A DNA stretch of 64,000 nucleotides, from the NCBI RefSeq assembly GCF_963974575.1, contig NZ_CAXBBQ010000004.1, positions 186,001 through 250,000 of the forward strand, in the 5' to 3' direction. The stretch comes from Sphingosinicella sp963974575. Its GTDB lineage: Bacteria > Pseudomonadota > Alphaproteobacteria > Sphingomonadales > Sphingomonadaceae. The notes beneath the pieces were generated by a model. The model searched no databases. It saw only the letters and a list, made by a program, of their open reading frames with translations, and had not been told where the DNA came from. This document shows, piece after piece, positions 52,278 to 61,194 of the stretch. Every line of letters starts with the position of its first letter. The first letter of the stretch is position 1. A program made the translations under genes and the position numbers.

Positions 52278-53297
52278 TCAATGACCCGATTCGCGCCAAC
52301 CGGCAAGTTCGCGCGCGGCAAGTCCTCTCAACATCTGCACTCCGGCGTTGCCTGCATTGAGACAACGCAAATAGGCAAAATGCGTGCCGCCCGCGTGGAG
52401 GAAGATTTCGCGCCCCTGAATCGCAATCTCCTCGAGCGTCTCGAGACAATCGGCACTGAAGCCCGGCGCGATCACCGCCACCTTGCGGACGCCCTCATCC
52501 GGCAGCCCTGCGAGCGTCTTGTCGAGATAGGGTTTCAGCCATTCGGCCTTGCCGAAACGCGACTGGAACGCAGTGCGAAAATTCGCTTCGCCCAGCCCCA
52601 GCGCCTGACGCAGCAACCGCCCCGTCTTCTGGGCGTGGCAATGATACGGATCGCCGAGATGCAGCGTGCGCTCGGGCATCCCGTGGAACGAGGCGACAAG
52701 CACGTCCGGCTCGAAATCGAGCGCCTCGAGCGCCGTGCGCGCATCCTCTGCAAGCGCGGCAATATAGAGCGGGTCGTCGTGATAGGGCGGCAGGAAGCGA
52801 AGCGCAGGCTGCCAGCGCATTGTCTTCAGGCTCTCGCTGACCTTGTCGACGACGGTCGCCGTCGTCGCCGCCGAATATTGCGGATAGAGCGGCATCACGA
52901 GGATGCGCGTGCAGCCGGCGTCCTTGAGCGCGGCGAGCCGGTCCGGGATCGAAGGATTGCCGTAGCGCATGGCGAAATCCACGCGGACGTCGGGAAGCGC
53001 GGCCTGCAGCGCCGACGTCTGGTCGGCCGTGACAACGCGAAGCGGCGAATCGCCCCGCGCGCGATCCCAGATCGAGGCGTAGAGCGCCGCGCTCTTGGCC
53101 GGGCGCGTGTTGAGGATGATGCCGCGCAGGATCGGCTGCCACAGGAGCGCCGGGATTTCGACGACACGCCGGTCGGACAGGAACTCCTTCAGGTAGCGCT
53201 TCACCGCAGCCGGCTCCGGCGCGTCCGGTGAGCCGAGGTTGACGATGAGGACGCCGACCTTTGGATCGGCGACCGGCGGATGACCTTGCGGCAACAT
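52278..53297 (-). CDS. hemH: Ferrochelatase
   Basis: The 339-residue enzyme inserts Fe2+ into protoporphyrin IX at the membrane surface. The VGVLIVNLGSPDAPEPAAVK N-terminus, VMPLYPQYSAATTATVVDKV, and VASFHGMPERTLHLGDPYHC with the catalytic His are all diagnostic. The ATG at 53297 overlaps the stop of the upstream hydroxylase gene by one base; a TTG just before is possible. Four Cys residues are present, including PGFSADCLETLEEI; whether they bind a cluster is not clear. Confidence 0.95.
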   Translation of the reverse strand: MLPQGHPPVADPKVGVLIVNLGSPDAPEPAAVKRYLKEFLSDRRVVEIPALLWQPILRGIILNTRPAKSAALYASIWDRARGDSPLRVVTADQTSALQAALPDVRVDFAMRYGNPSIPDRLAALKDAGCTRILVMPLYPQYSAATTATVVDKVSESLKTMRWQPALRFLPPYHDDPLYIAALAEDARTALEALDFEPDVLVASFHGMPERTLHLGDPYHCHAQKTGRLLRQALGLGEANFRTAFQSRFGKAEWLKPYLDKTLAGLPDEGVRKVAVIAPGFSADCLETLEEIAIQGREIFLHAGGTHFAYLRCLNAGNAGVQMLRGLAARELAGWRESGH

Positions 53298-55561
53298 CAA
53301 TAGCGATACAGCGGCAGGTCGCGCAGGCGTTCGCCCGTCGCGGCGAAGATCGCGTTGACGAGCGCGGGCGCGAGCGGCGGCACGCCGGGTTCGCCCACGC
53401 CGCTTGGCGGCGCATCCGATTCCATGATGTGCACGTCGATCTCGGGCGTCTCGTCCATCCGCAGCAGCGGGTAGGTATCGAAATTGAGCTGCTCCGCCTC
53501 ACCGTCGGTAAAGCGCACCTGCCCGTGCAGCGCGGCGGTAAGGCCGAAGATGATCGCACTTTCCATCTGCGCCTTGATGATGTCCGGGTTCACGATGCGC
53601 CCGCAATCGATCACGCACGTCACGCGCTTCACCGTCACCTGCTCGATGCTCGGCGCTTCGACCTCGACGACCTCGGCGACGATCGAACCGAAACTCTTGT
53701 GGATGGCGATGCCGCGGCCGACGTGATCCTCACTCTCCGCCGAGAACGCACCGCGCGACGCGGCGGTCTTCAGCACCTCGGCCTCGCGCGATCCGTCCTC
53801 CATCATGCGCAGGCGAAACTCGAACGGATCGACGGCGGCGGCGTGCGCCAGCTCGTCAACGAAGCTTTCGCAGAAGAACGCCGTGTAGCTGTGCCCCACC
53901 GAGCGCCAGTAGCCGAGCGGAACCGGCGTCGGCACGTCGACATGCGCGGCGCGGAACACCGGCACCGCGTACGGAAGCGCAAGCGCGCCTTCCAGCATCG
54001 CCGCGCTATCACCGCCGCTCGCCAGCGCGGGGATGTTGCGCGACATGAAGCTCTCGCCAAGGTTCGGCGCAGCGATCTTGATGTCGAACGCACCGATCCG
54101 CTTGTCGGCATTCACGGTGCCGCGCACCCGCGCCTTGGCGGGCGGGCGGTACATGTCGCGCGCCATGTCCTCCTCGCGGTGCCAGATGAGCTGCACGGGG
54201 CGGCCCGCGTCCCGCGCGATCAGCGCCGCCTGCACCGCTGCATCCACCTCCGCCTTGCGCCCGAAGCCGCCGCCGAGCAGCGTTGGAAACACCGTCACGT
54301 CCTGCTCGGCGATGCCGAGTGCATCGGCGACACGCCACACGACGAGCGTCGCGGACTGCGTCGGCACCCACACCTCGACCTTGCCGTTCTCGAAGCGCGC
54401 CGTCGCCGTCATCGGCTCCATGCAGGCGTGCGCAAGGAACGGCACCGAATAGTCGGCTTCGATCCGTTTGCCCGCGCCAAGCCCCTCGTCGATGTCGCCG
54501 CTGGAGGCAAATATCGTGCCGTCGTCGCCATGGAGCGCCGTATCGAGCGCCTCCTCGATCGCGAGGCTGTCGGCCATCGTCTCGCCGGGCTCGAAATCAG
54601 GATCGACGAGGTCGAGCGCCTGCCGCGCCGCCCACCACGTGTCCCCCGTCACCGCGTACCAGCGCGCGCCGGTGACGAGCCCGATCACGCCGCCCTTGCG
54701 CGCCGACTTCGGAAGCTGCGCCGAGGCCAGTTTCTTCGCGCCGTGCGGCACGCCGCGGATCGCCGCATAAATCATGCCCGGCAGGCGAATGTCCGCACCG
54801 AACTGCGCGCTGCCGTCCACCTTCGCGGGCGTGTCGAGGCGCGGCATCGGCTGGCCGAGAAAGGGCCCTTTGCCGTCCGGGCGCCATTCGGGTTCCTCGG
54901 GCGCGTCATCGGGATCGATGTCGGCGAGCAAATCCTTGAACGCGATCTTTTTGCCTCCGGGCGCCACCACGAAGCCGTTCGCCGTGTCGCAAGCCGCCAC
55001 ATCGACGCCCAGCCGTTTCGCGCCCGCCGCGCAGAGCAGCGCGCGCGCTGCCGCGCCCGCCGTCCGCAGCGGCTCCCAATAGGCCGCGACCGAGGTCGAA
55101 CCGCCGGTCAGCTGCAGCGAATAGCGCTCGACCATCGTTGTCGCCGCCCAGCGCACGATGCCTTGCAGGAAGCCGGGCGCTTCCGCCGCCATGCCTTCCG
55201 CCATCGCGCGATTGGCGTAGACCGGATGCAGCGGCGCGGGCTCCACGGAGATCATCTTCCAGTCCGCACCGAGTTCGTGCGCCAGAAGCTGCGGCAGCGA
55301 CGTGTAGACGCCCTGCCCCATTTCCGCCTGCGGCACGGCGATCACAATGCGCCCGTCCGCGCCGATCTTGAGCCAGGCATTGACCAGCGTCTCGCCCTCG
55401 CGCACCGCGAGATTGAGCGGCACCCGGCGCGGCCACACGGCGTACCCGATCGCAAGCCCCGCGCCCGCGCCGATACCGATCAGCAGCTTGCGGCGTGAAA
55501 TCTGCGGCAGCTTCGGAAGCTCCCGTTTCCGTTGGGCGGGCGGTGGTGTCTTGGCGTCCAT
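53297..55561 (-). CDS. Molybdopterin-binding hydroxylase large subunit (isoquinoline 1-oxidoreductase beta-like)
   Basis: The 754-residue protein belongs to the xanthine oxidase family. It has a Tat-like signal (SRRKLLIGIGAGAGL, about 23-37), then the aldehyde oxidase fold with IVIAVPQAEMGQGVYTSLPQ, TVFPTLLGGGFGRKAEVDAA (MoCo loop) and GVGEPGVPPLAPALVNAIFA with the catalytic Glu. This matches the IorB-type large subunit. No gene for the [2Fe-2S] IorA subunit or an FAD subunit is adjacent. The substrate is unknown. Export by Tat is plausible. Confidence 0.85.
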   Translation of the reverse strand: MDAKTPPPAQRKRELPKLPQISRRKLLIGIGAGAGLAIGYAVWPRRVPLNLAVREGETLVNAWLKIGADGRIVIAVPQAEMGQGVYTSLPQLLAHELGADWKMISVEPAPLHPVYANRAMAEGMAAEAPGFLQGIVRWAATTMVERYSLQLTGGSTSVAAYWEPLRTAGAAARALLCAAGAKRLGVDVAACDTANGFVVAPGGKKIAFKDLLADIDPDDAPEEPEWRPDGKGPFLGQPMPRLDTPAKVDGSAQFGADIRLPGMIYAAIRGVPHGAKKLASAQLPKSARKGGVIGLVTGARWYAVTGDTWWAARQALDLVDPDFEPGETMADSLAIEEALDTALHGDDGTIFASSGDIDEGLGAGKRIEADYSVPFLAHACMEPMTATARFENGKVEVWVPTQSATLVVWRVADALGIAEQDVTVFPTLLGGGFGRKAEVDAAVQAALIARDAGRPVQLIWHREEDMARDMYRPPAKARVRGTVNADKRIGAFDIKIAAPNLGESFMSRNIPALASGGDSAAMLEGALALPYAVPVFRAAHVDVPTPVPLGYWRSVGHSYTAFFCESFVDELAHAAAVDPFEFRLRMMEDGSREAEVLKTAASRGAFSAESEDHVGRGIAIHKSFGSIVAEVVEVEAPSIEQVTVKRVTCVIDCGRIVNPDIIKAQMESAIIFGLTAALHGQVRFTDGEAEQLNFDTYPLLRMDETPEIDVHIMESDAPPSGVGEPGVPPLAPALVNAIFAATGERLRDLPLYRY

Positions 55562-55605
55562 CCCTGCGGTTTATCGCGGCAGACGAGGCCTGTCGATGCG
55601 GTGTG

Positions 55606-56181
55606 TCAGATCATTGCGTGCGGGCTGGAAAACACCTTCACCACTTCGGGCTCGAAGCTTTCGAGGCTGTCGACATCGAAGTCTGGATCGAACGCGGGGG
55701 CATCCCATTCGTCCACCAGACGACAGGCAAAGCCGTACCACGGCGCATCCTTGAACTGCATCCGGAGGTCGGTCGGCTTGCCGAGGTGGTTGTAGTAATA
55801 CTGCCCCTGAAAATGCTGGTGCCAGTAAACCGCGTGATAGACCGTGTCCGAGACGTAAGGCTTCAGCATCTCCGCTGCGATCGGGCCGTGGTTCGGCACC
55901 GACATCACCTTGCCGATGTCATGACAAAGCGCCGCGACAACCTCCGCATCATTCGCACCCGCGCGCCGCGCAAGCGTCGCGGTCATCAGCGCGTGGGTCA
56001 GCTGGTCCGCGGCAAATCCCAATGTCATGTCTCCGAGCCGCCGGAGCGTGTCCATGATCTGCATCCCCGCCGCCGCCTTCTGGTGCGCCATGTGCTCGCG
56101 CGCGATGATCATCCAGTCATCAAGCGTCCCGTCCTGCATCCGCCGGAATGCCGCCTGCCCCTGCATCACATTCGTCGCCAT
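55606..56181 (-). CDS. HD-domain protein with PhnZ/MIOX-like metal ligands
   Basis: The 191-residue protein has a full HD set: His in DQLTHALMTATLARR, the His-Asp pair in ALCHDIGKVMSVPNHGPIAA, His in SVPNHG, His in AVYWHQHFQ, and Asp in CRLVDEWDAPAFDPDFDVDS. This ligand order and the short length resemble the di-iron HD oxygenases PhnZ and myo-inositol oxygenase as much as phosphohydrolases. The gene closes a lipid operon, 13 bases after the acyl-CoA synthetase stop. Oxygenase activity is inference. Confidence 0.65.
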   Translation of the reverse strand: MATNVMQGQAAFRRMQDGTLDDWMIIAREHMAHQKAAAGMQIMDTLRRLGDMTLGFAADQLTHALMTATLARRAGANDAEVVAALCHDIGKVMSVPNHGPIAAEMLKPYVSDTVYHAVYWHQHFQGQYYYNHLGKPTDLRMQFKDAPWYGFACRLVDEWDAPAFDPDFDVDSLESFEPEVVKVFSSPHAMI

Positions 56182-56194
56182 AACGTCTTTCCTT

Positions 56195-57916
56195 TCAGAC
56201 CGCCTCGGCACGGTGGATTTCGCGGTAGGTCTTCCGCAGGCTCACCTTGTCAATCTTCTCCGATCCCAGACGCGGCAACGGCTCTGCCGAGACCCACAGC
56301 CGCGCCGGCACCTTGAACGCCGCGAGGTGCTGGCGCGTGAAGTCGATGATCGCCTCCGGCTCCGCCTTCTCGCCGGGTTTCAGGTAGACCACGGCACCCA
56401 CGATCTCGCCGAGCCGGTCGTCGGGAAGCCCGAACACGCTCGCCGCCAGCACCGCCGGATGCGCATAAATGGCGGCCTCGACGTCTTGGCAGCTGATGTT
56501 CTCGCCGCCCCGGATGATGATGTCCTTCTTGCGGTCGACGATGAACAGGAACCCGTCCTCGTCGAGGTAGCCGAGGTCGCCGGTGTGGAACCATCCCGCC
56601 TTGTCGAAAGCCTCCGCCGTCTCTTTCGGCCGCCGCCAGTAGCCACGCACGTTCGCCGCCGAACGGATGCACACCTCGCCCACCGCGTGCGGCGCAAGCG
56701 CGTTGCCGTCGTCGTCGAGGATCGCGATCTCGACGACGGGCTTCGAAGCACGACCCGTCGAAGTCGGACGCGCGAGGTAGGACTCGCGGAGGATGCCGGC
56801 GCCCACGCCGTTCGTTTCGGTAAGGCCATAGCCGATCGCGGGCTTGCCCGTCGGGATCGCCTTCGCCAGCCGCTCGACATGCTCCGCCGGGCGCGGCGCG
56901 CCGCCCGCCGCCCAGTCCGTCACGGTGGAAAGGTCGTATTTGTCGCGCTCCGGATGCGACATGATCTCGTGCGTCATCGTCGGCACGCCGACGAAATAGG
57001 TGCACTTCTCCTTGTCGATCAGCCGCAAGGCCTCGCCCGCGTCCCAGCGGTGCATCATGATGAACTTGCGCCCGATCGCGATGGAGACCAGCATCAGCGG
57101 CACGAGACCCGTCACATGAAACAGCGGCACGGTGAGCAGCATGATCTGCTGCGGCGGCACGTATGCACCCGAGGCTTCAGAGAGCTTGAGCAGCGCAAGG
57201 CCCTGTACCAGATACGAGAACGCGCCGTGCACGACGCCCCGATGCGTCGACACCGCGCCCTTCGGGAAGCCGGTCGAGCCTGACGTGTAGAGGATGCTGA
57301 TATCGTCGCCGGGTGCGAGCGGCGGCAGATACCACGTATCGGTCGGGCCGTTTTCGAGGATATCGTCAAGAAGGTCGGCCCCATGCTCGGCCGCGACGCC
57401 ATGGCTGGTCCGAACGGCAACCACCGGCACCGACAGGCCCTCGATCGCGCCGAACCGGCGCAGCCGTTCCTCGTCCGCGATCACAAGCCGTGCGCCGCTG
57501 TCGGACAGCCCGTAGGCAAGCTCCTCCGCCTGCCACCACGCATTCATCGGCACGACCACCGCGCCCAGATGAACGAGGCCGATATAGGCCATGATCCACT
57601 CGGGATAGTTGCGCATGGCGATCGCCACGCGGTCGCCCTTGGCGATGCCGTATTTGTGCTGCACCGCCGCCGCGATGCACAGCGCCTTCGCGTAAACCTC
57701 CGCGAAGGTCATACGCTCCTCGCCGTAGACGAGGAATTCGCGCGCGGCATTGTGTGTGAAGAAGAACTGGAAAAACTCGCGCATCGTCGGCGGCGCGTTC
57801 TTGAAGACCTTCAGCGGGACACCCCGCACTGTCTTCTCGATCACCTCCAGCTGGGTGCCCGGCGCCGTGATCGCCGCGATAGCCTTGTCCTGCGCCTTGT
57901 CGAGTTCGGTCAGCAT
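56195..57916 (-). CDS. Fatty acyl-CoA synthetase (class I adenylate-forming)
   Basis: The 573-residue ligase activates a carboxylic acid to its CoA thioester through an acyl-AMP. Motifs: DDISILYTSGSTGFPKGAVS (A3), AIGYGLTETNGVG (A5), HTGDLGYLDEDGFLFIVDRK (A7) followed by KDIIIRGGENISCQDVEAAI, and LPRLGSEKIDKVSLRKTY carrying the A10 lysine. The chain length of the substrate cannot be told. Two ACAD genes directly upstream and one base of spacing suggest a dedicated beta-oxidation operon. Confidence 0.9.
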   Translation of the reverse strand: MLTELDKAQDKAIAAITAPGTQLEVIEKTVRGVPLKVFKNAPPTMREFFQFFFTHNAAREFLVYGEERMTFAEVYAKALCIAAAVQHKYGIAKGDRVAIAMRNYPEWIMAYIGLVHLGAVVVPMNAWWQAEELAYGLSDSGARLVIADEERLRRFGAIEGLSVPVVAVRTSHGVAAEHGADLLDDILENGPTDTWYLPPLAPGDDISILYTSGSTGFPKGAVSTHRGVVHGAFSYLVQGLALLKLSEASGAYVPPQQIMLLTVPLFHVTGLVPLMLVSIAIGRKFIMMHRWDAGEALRLIDKEKCTYFVGVPTMTHEIMSHPERDKYDLSTVTDWAAGGAPRPAEHVERLAKAIPTGKPAIGYGLTETNGVGAGILRESYLARPTSTGRASKPVVEIAILDDDGNALAPHAVGEVCIRSAANVRGYWRRPKETAEAFDKAGWFHTGDLGYLDEDGFLFIVDRKKDIIIRGGENISCQDVEAAIYAHPAVLAASVFGLPDDRLGEIVGAVVYLKPGEKAEPEAIIDFTRQHLAAFKVPARLWVSAEPLPRLGSEKIDKVSLRKTYREIHRAEAV

Positions 57917-57917
57917 T

Positions 57918-59054
57918 TCAATACCCTAACATGCGGGCGAGACGATCGCCATGAAACGACAGGTCGCCGAAGCTCGTTTCAGCGGCGCGGGCGCGCTTCA
58001 TGAAGAAGCCGATGTCGTATTCGTCGGTCATGCCGATGCCGCCGTGCATCTGCACGCCTTCGTTCGTCGCAAGTCGCGCCACCGCACCCGCCTTCGCCTT
58101 GGCAAGGCTCGCGTAGAGCGGCGCGTCCTTGTCGCCTGCGTCGAGCGCCTGCGCGGCTTTCAGCGTCGCCGATTTCGCCAGTTCGATCTCGCAGAAAAGC
58201 TGAGCAGCGCGGTGCTGGAGCGCCTGGAAGCTGCCGATCTTGCGGCCGAACTGATCGCGTTCCTTCAGATAGCCGACCGTCATCGAGAAGCTCTGCGCCG
58301 ATACGCCGACCATCTCGGCGGCAAGGCAGGTGCGCCCGGCGTCGAGCACACGGTCGAGGATCACCGCGCCCTCCCCCACCGCGCCGATCACGTCCGCGCC
58401 GTCCACCTGCACACCGTCGAAGCGGACATCGGCGGCGTTGCGGCTGTCGACCATGATCGTCCGGCGCACATCGACGCCTGCCGCCTTCGGGTCGACGAGG
58501 AACAGCGTGATGCCGTCCCGGTCCCCGTCCTCGCCCGAGGTTCGCGCGGCGACGATCAGCCTGTCGGCGACGTGCCCGTCGAGCACGAAGGTCTTGGCAC
58601 CCGTAAGCCGGAAGCCGTTCCCGGCTGCCTCGGCGCGCGTGCAGATCAGGTGCGGCGCATGGCGCGAAGCCTCGTCGCTCGCCAGTGCCAGCAGTAGGTC
58701 GCCCGCCGCGAGCTTCGGCAGCAGCGCGGCCTGTTGTTCATCGTTCGCCGCCGCCAGCGCCGTCGCCCCCAGCACCGCCGTCGAAAGGAACGGCGACAGC
58801 GACAGGTTGCGACCGATCGCGTCCTGAATGAGGTTCGCCGCGACGAGTCCCAGCCCGCTGCCCCCGTGCGCCTCGGGCACGAGCACGCCCGCAAAGCCCA
58901 TCTCGGCCATCTGCTTCCAGAGGTCGCGCGAGAAGCCGATCGCATCGGCAGCGTCACGCAGCCGTCGAAGCTCCGAAACCGGCGCTTCGGACGCGAAGAA
59001 GCCGTCCGCCGCCTCGCGGATCATCGCCTGTTCGTCAGTCAGCACCAGCGCCAT
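57918..59054 (-). CDS. Acyl-CoA dehydrogenase, subunit without the usual catalytic Glu
   Basis: The 378-residue ACAD (FadE-like) has LTDEQAMIREAADGFFASEA, MGFAGVLVPEAHGGSGLGLV, the DAGRTCLAAEMVGVSAQSFS helix and NEGVQMHGGIGMTDEYDIGF. The C-terminal place where ACADs carry the catalytic Glu (YEGT-type) reads AAETSFGDLSFHGDRLARML, with no equivalent. The ATG at 59054 has AAGGAG six bases before it. The neighbour ACAD has the Glu, so the two may form a heterotetramer as in steroid side-chain degradation. Confidence 0.87.
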   Translation of the reverse strand: MALVLTDEQAMIREAADGFFASEAPVSELRRLRDAADAIGFSRDLWKQMAEMGFAGVLVPEAHGGSGLGLVAANLIQDAIGRNLSLSPFLSTAVLGATALAAANDEQQAALLPKLAAGDLLLALASDEASRHAPHLICTRAEAAGNGFRLTGAKTFVLDGHVADRLIVAARTSGEDGDRDGITLFLVDPKAAGVDVRRTIMVDSRNAADVRFDGVQVDGADVIGAVGEGAVILDRVLDAGRTCLAAEMVGVSAQSFSMTVGYLKERDQFGRKIGSFQALQHRAAQLFCEIELAKSATLKAAQALDAGDKDAPLYASLAKAKAGAVARLATNEGVQMHGGIGMTDEYDIGFFMKRARAAETSFGDLSFHGDRLARMLGY

Positions 59055-59063
59055 CGTCACTCC

Positions 59064-60251
59064 TTACGCATCGGGCAGCGCGAGCACGCGCTTGGCGATG
59101 ATGCCGAGCTGCACCTCCGCCGTGCCGCCCTCGATCGAGTTCGCGCGCGAACGCAGCCATGCCTTCGCCATGTCGCCGTCGTGCGCGCCCTCGCCGTCCC
59201 ACAGCAGCCCGTCGCTACCGAACACACTCATCAGCAATTCCTGCCGCGACTTGTTCAGTTCCGAACCCACATGCTTCAGCATCGATGACAAATGTCCGAT
59301 GTCCTGCCCGGCTTTCGCTTCGTCCTTCACACGCTCCATGGTGAGCGCGAAGCACAATGTATCCATGTCGTGCCGTGCGAGGTCCACACGCAGGCCTTCG
59401 TCGGCGAGCGCGCCGTCCGCCCGCGTGCCGACGCGCTTCTTCGCGATCTGCGCCGCCGTATCGCGCCCGCCGGTCCCGAAGTCGGCGCCAATCGAGCTGC
59501 GTTCGTGGGTGAGCAGGTACTTGGCGATCGACCAGCCCTTGCCGCGTATGCCGACAAGGTTTTCCTTCGGCACCTTCACGTTGTCGAAGAAGGTCTGGCA
59601 GAACGGCGAATAGCCGCTGATCAGCTTGATCGGCGAGGTCGAAACGCCCTCGGACGCCATATCGAACAGCAGGAAGCTGATGCCCTCGTGCTTGGGCGCG
59701 TCGGGCTCGGTGCGGACGAGGCAGAATATCCAGTCGGCTTGATCGGCATAGCTCGTCCAGATCTTGGAGCCGTTCACCAGCCAGTGATCGCCCTTGTCCT
59801 CGGCCTTCGTCTTCAGCGCGGCGAGGTCGGACCCCGCACCCGGCTCCGAATAGCCTTGGCACCAGCGGATTTCGCCGCGCGCGATCTTCGGCAGATGCTC
59901 GGCCTTCTGCGCCTCATTGCCGTACTTCAGCAGCGCCGGTCCCAGCATCCAGATGCCGAACGAACTGAGCGGCGCCCGCGCGTGGATGCGCCGCATCTCC
60001 TCGGCGAGCACCTTGGCCTCTTCGGCCGAGAGTCCTCCTCCGCCATATTCCTTAGGCCATTCCGGCACCGTCCAGCCGCGCGCAGCCATACGCTCCAGCC
60101 ACAGCCGCTGCGCGTCGTTCTTGAAGCGGACATTGCGCCCGCCCCAGCAGACGTCGGCTTCCTCCAGAACCCGCTCGCGCATCTCGGCCGGACAGTTCGC
60201 CTCCAGCCACGCGCGCGTTTCGCCGCGAAACTCTTCCAGCGGCTCGGCCAT
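59064..60251 (-). CDS. Acyl-CoA dehydrogenase, catalytic-Glu-containing partner
   Basis: This 395-residue ACAD has the long N-terminal helix region (EEFRGETRAWLEANCPAEMR), WTVPEWPKEYGGGGLSAEEA, the flavin loop GYSEPGAGSDLAALKTKAED, and the C-terminal SIEGGTAEVQLGIIAKRVLA, where Glu is at the catalytic position. This FadE sub-type is common in steroid and bile acid side-chain clusters. The start at 60251 (MAEPLEEFRGE) is preferred over an ATG 7 codons upstream. It heads the four-gene operon. Confidence 0.88.
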   Translation of the reverse strand: MAEPLEEFRGETRAWLEANCPAEMRERVLEEADVCWGGRNVRFKNDAQRLWLERMAARGWTVPEWPKEYGGGGLSAEEAKVLAEEMRRIHARAPLSSFGIWMLGPALLKYGNEAQKAEHLPKIARGEIRWCQGYSEPGAGSDLAALKTKAEDKGDHWLVNGSKIWTSYADQADWIFCLVRTEPDAPKHEGISFLLFDMASEGVSTSPIKLISGYSPFCQTFFDNVKVPKENLVGIRGKGWSIAKYLLTHERSSIGADFGTGGRDTAAQIAKKRVGTRADGALADEGLRVDLARHDMDTLCFALTMERVKDEAKAGQDIGHLSSMLKHVGSELNKSRQELLMSVFGSDGLLWDGEGAHDGDMAKAWLRSRANSIEGGTAEVQLGIIAKRVLALPDA

Positions 60252-60354
60252 AGGCCAAAACCCTCCCCGCATCCGATTGCCTTATGCTCTCCCGGCACTA
60301 TGGTGCGCGGCGTCCACAGGGGCAATCCCGTCGTTTTTGAGGGCAGACAGCCGT

Positions 60355-61194
60355 ATGTTCGCAATCGAGGCCGCGCTTACTTACCCCAGCATCGATCCGG
60401 TCTGGTTCCGCATTCCCCTGCCCTTCACCGAAACCAGCCTCCCGATCCGCTGGTACAGCCTCGCCTATATCGGCGGCATCATCGTCGCGTGGTGGTATCT
60501 GCTGAAGATGCTGGCAAAACCGGGGGCGCCGATGGCACGCCGCCACGCCGACGACCTCGTCACGTGGGTAACGCTCGGCATCATCCTCGGCGGCCGTGTC
60601 GGCTATGTTCTGTTCTACGATTTCGAGCGCTTCTTTGGCCCCGAAGGCCATATCTCCGACGTGTTCAAGCTGTGGGAAGGCGGCATGTCGTTCCACGGCG
60701 GCGCGGCGGGCGTGTCGATCGCACTCCTTATCTACACATGGCAGCAGAAGCTGAGCTGGCTGCGCGTGCACGATTATATCGCATGCACCATCCCGTTCGG
60801 CCTGTTCTTCGGGCGCATCGCCAACTTCATCAACGGCGAGCTTTGGGGCCGCGCGACGGACGTGCCGTGGGCGATGAAGTTCCCCACCGGCGGCGACGTG
60901 CTCCGCCACCCGAGCCAGCTCTACGAGGCGGGGCTTGAAGGCATCGTGCTGTTCGCGATCCTCTGGTATCTCTTCTGGAAGACGGACGCCCGTTACAAGC
61001 CCGGGCTTCTCGTCGGCGCGTTCATGCTGGGCTACGGCGTGTTCCGCTTCGTCGTTGAATATTTCCGCGAGCCCGACGTGCAGCTCGGCACGCTGTCGTG
61101 GGGTCTCACCATGGGCCAGACGCTGTCCACCACGATGATCGTCGCCGGTGCCTACTTCGTCGCGACGGCGGGCAGGCGAGCGCTCGCCAAATGA
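60355..61194 (+). CDS. lgt: Prolipoprotein diacylglyceryl transferase
   Basis: The 279-residue integral membrane enzyme attaches diacylglycerol to the lipobox Cys of prolipoproteins. The signature GLFFGRIANFINGELWGRAT, the essential His/Gly motif MSFHGGAAGVSIALL, and the substrate-loop GGDVLRHPSQLYEAGLEGIV are present, with seven membrane helices. The ATG at 60355 begins just before the periplasmic N-terminus. Its stop overlaps the midA-like gene by 4 bases. Confidence 0.95.
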   Translation: MFAIEAALTYPSIDPVWFRIPLPFTETSLPIRWYSLAYIGGIIVAWWYLLKMLAKPGAPMARRHADDLVTWVTLGIILGGRVGYVLFYDFERFFGPEGHISDVFKLWEGGMSFHGGAAGVSIALLIYTWQQKLSWLRVHDYIACTIPFGLFFGRIANFINGELWGRATDVPWAMKFPTGGDVLRHPSQLYEAGLEGIVLFAILWYLFWKTDARYKPGLLVGAFMLGYGVFRFVVEYFREPDVQLGTLSWGLTMGQTLSTTMIVAGAYFVATAGRRALAK

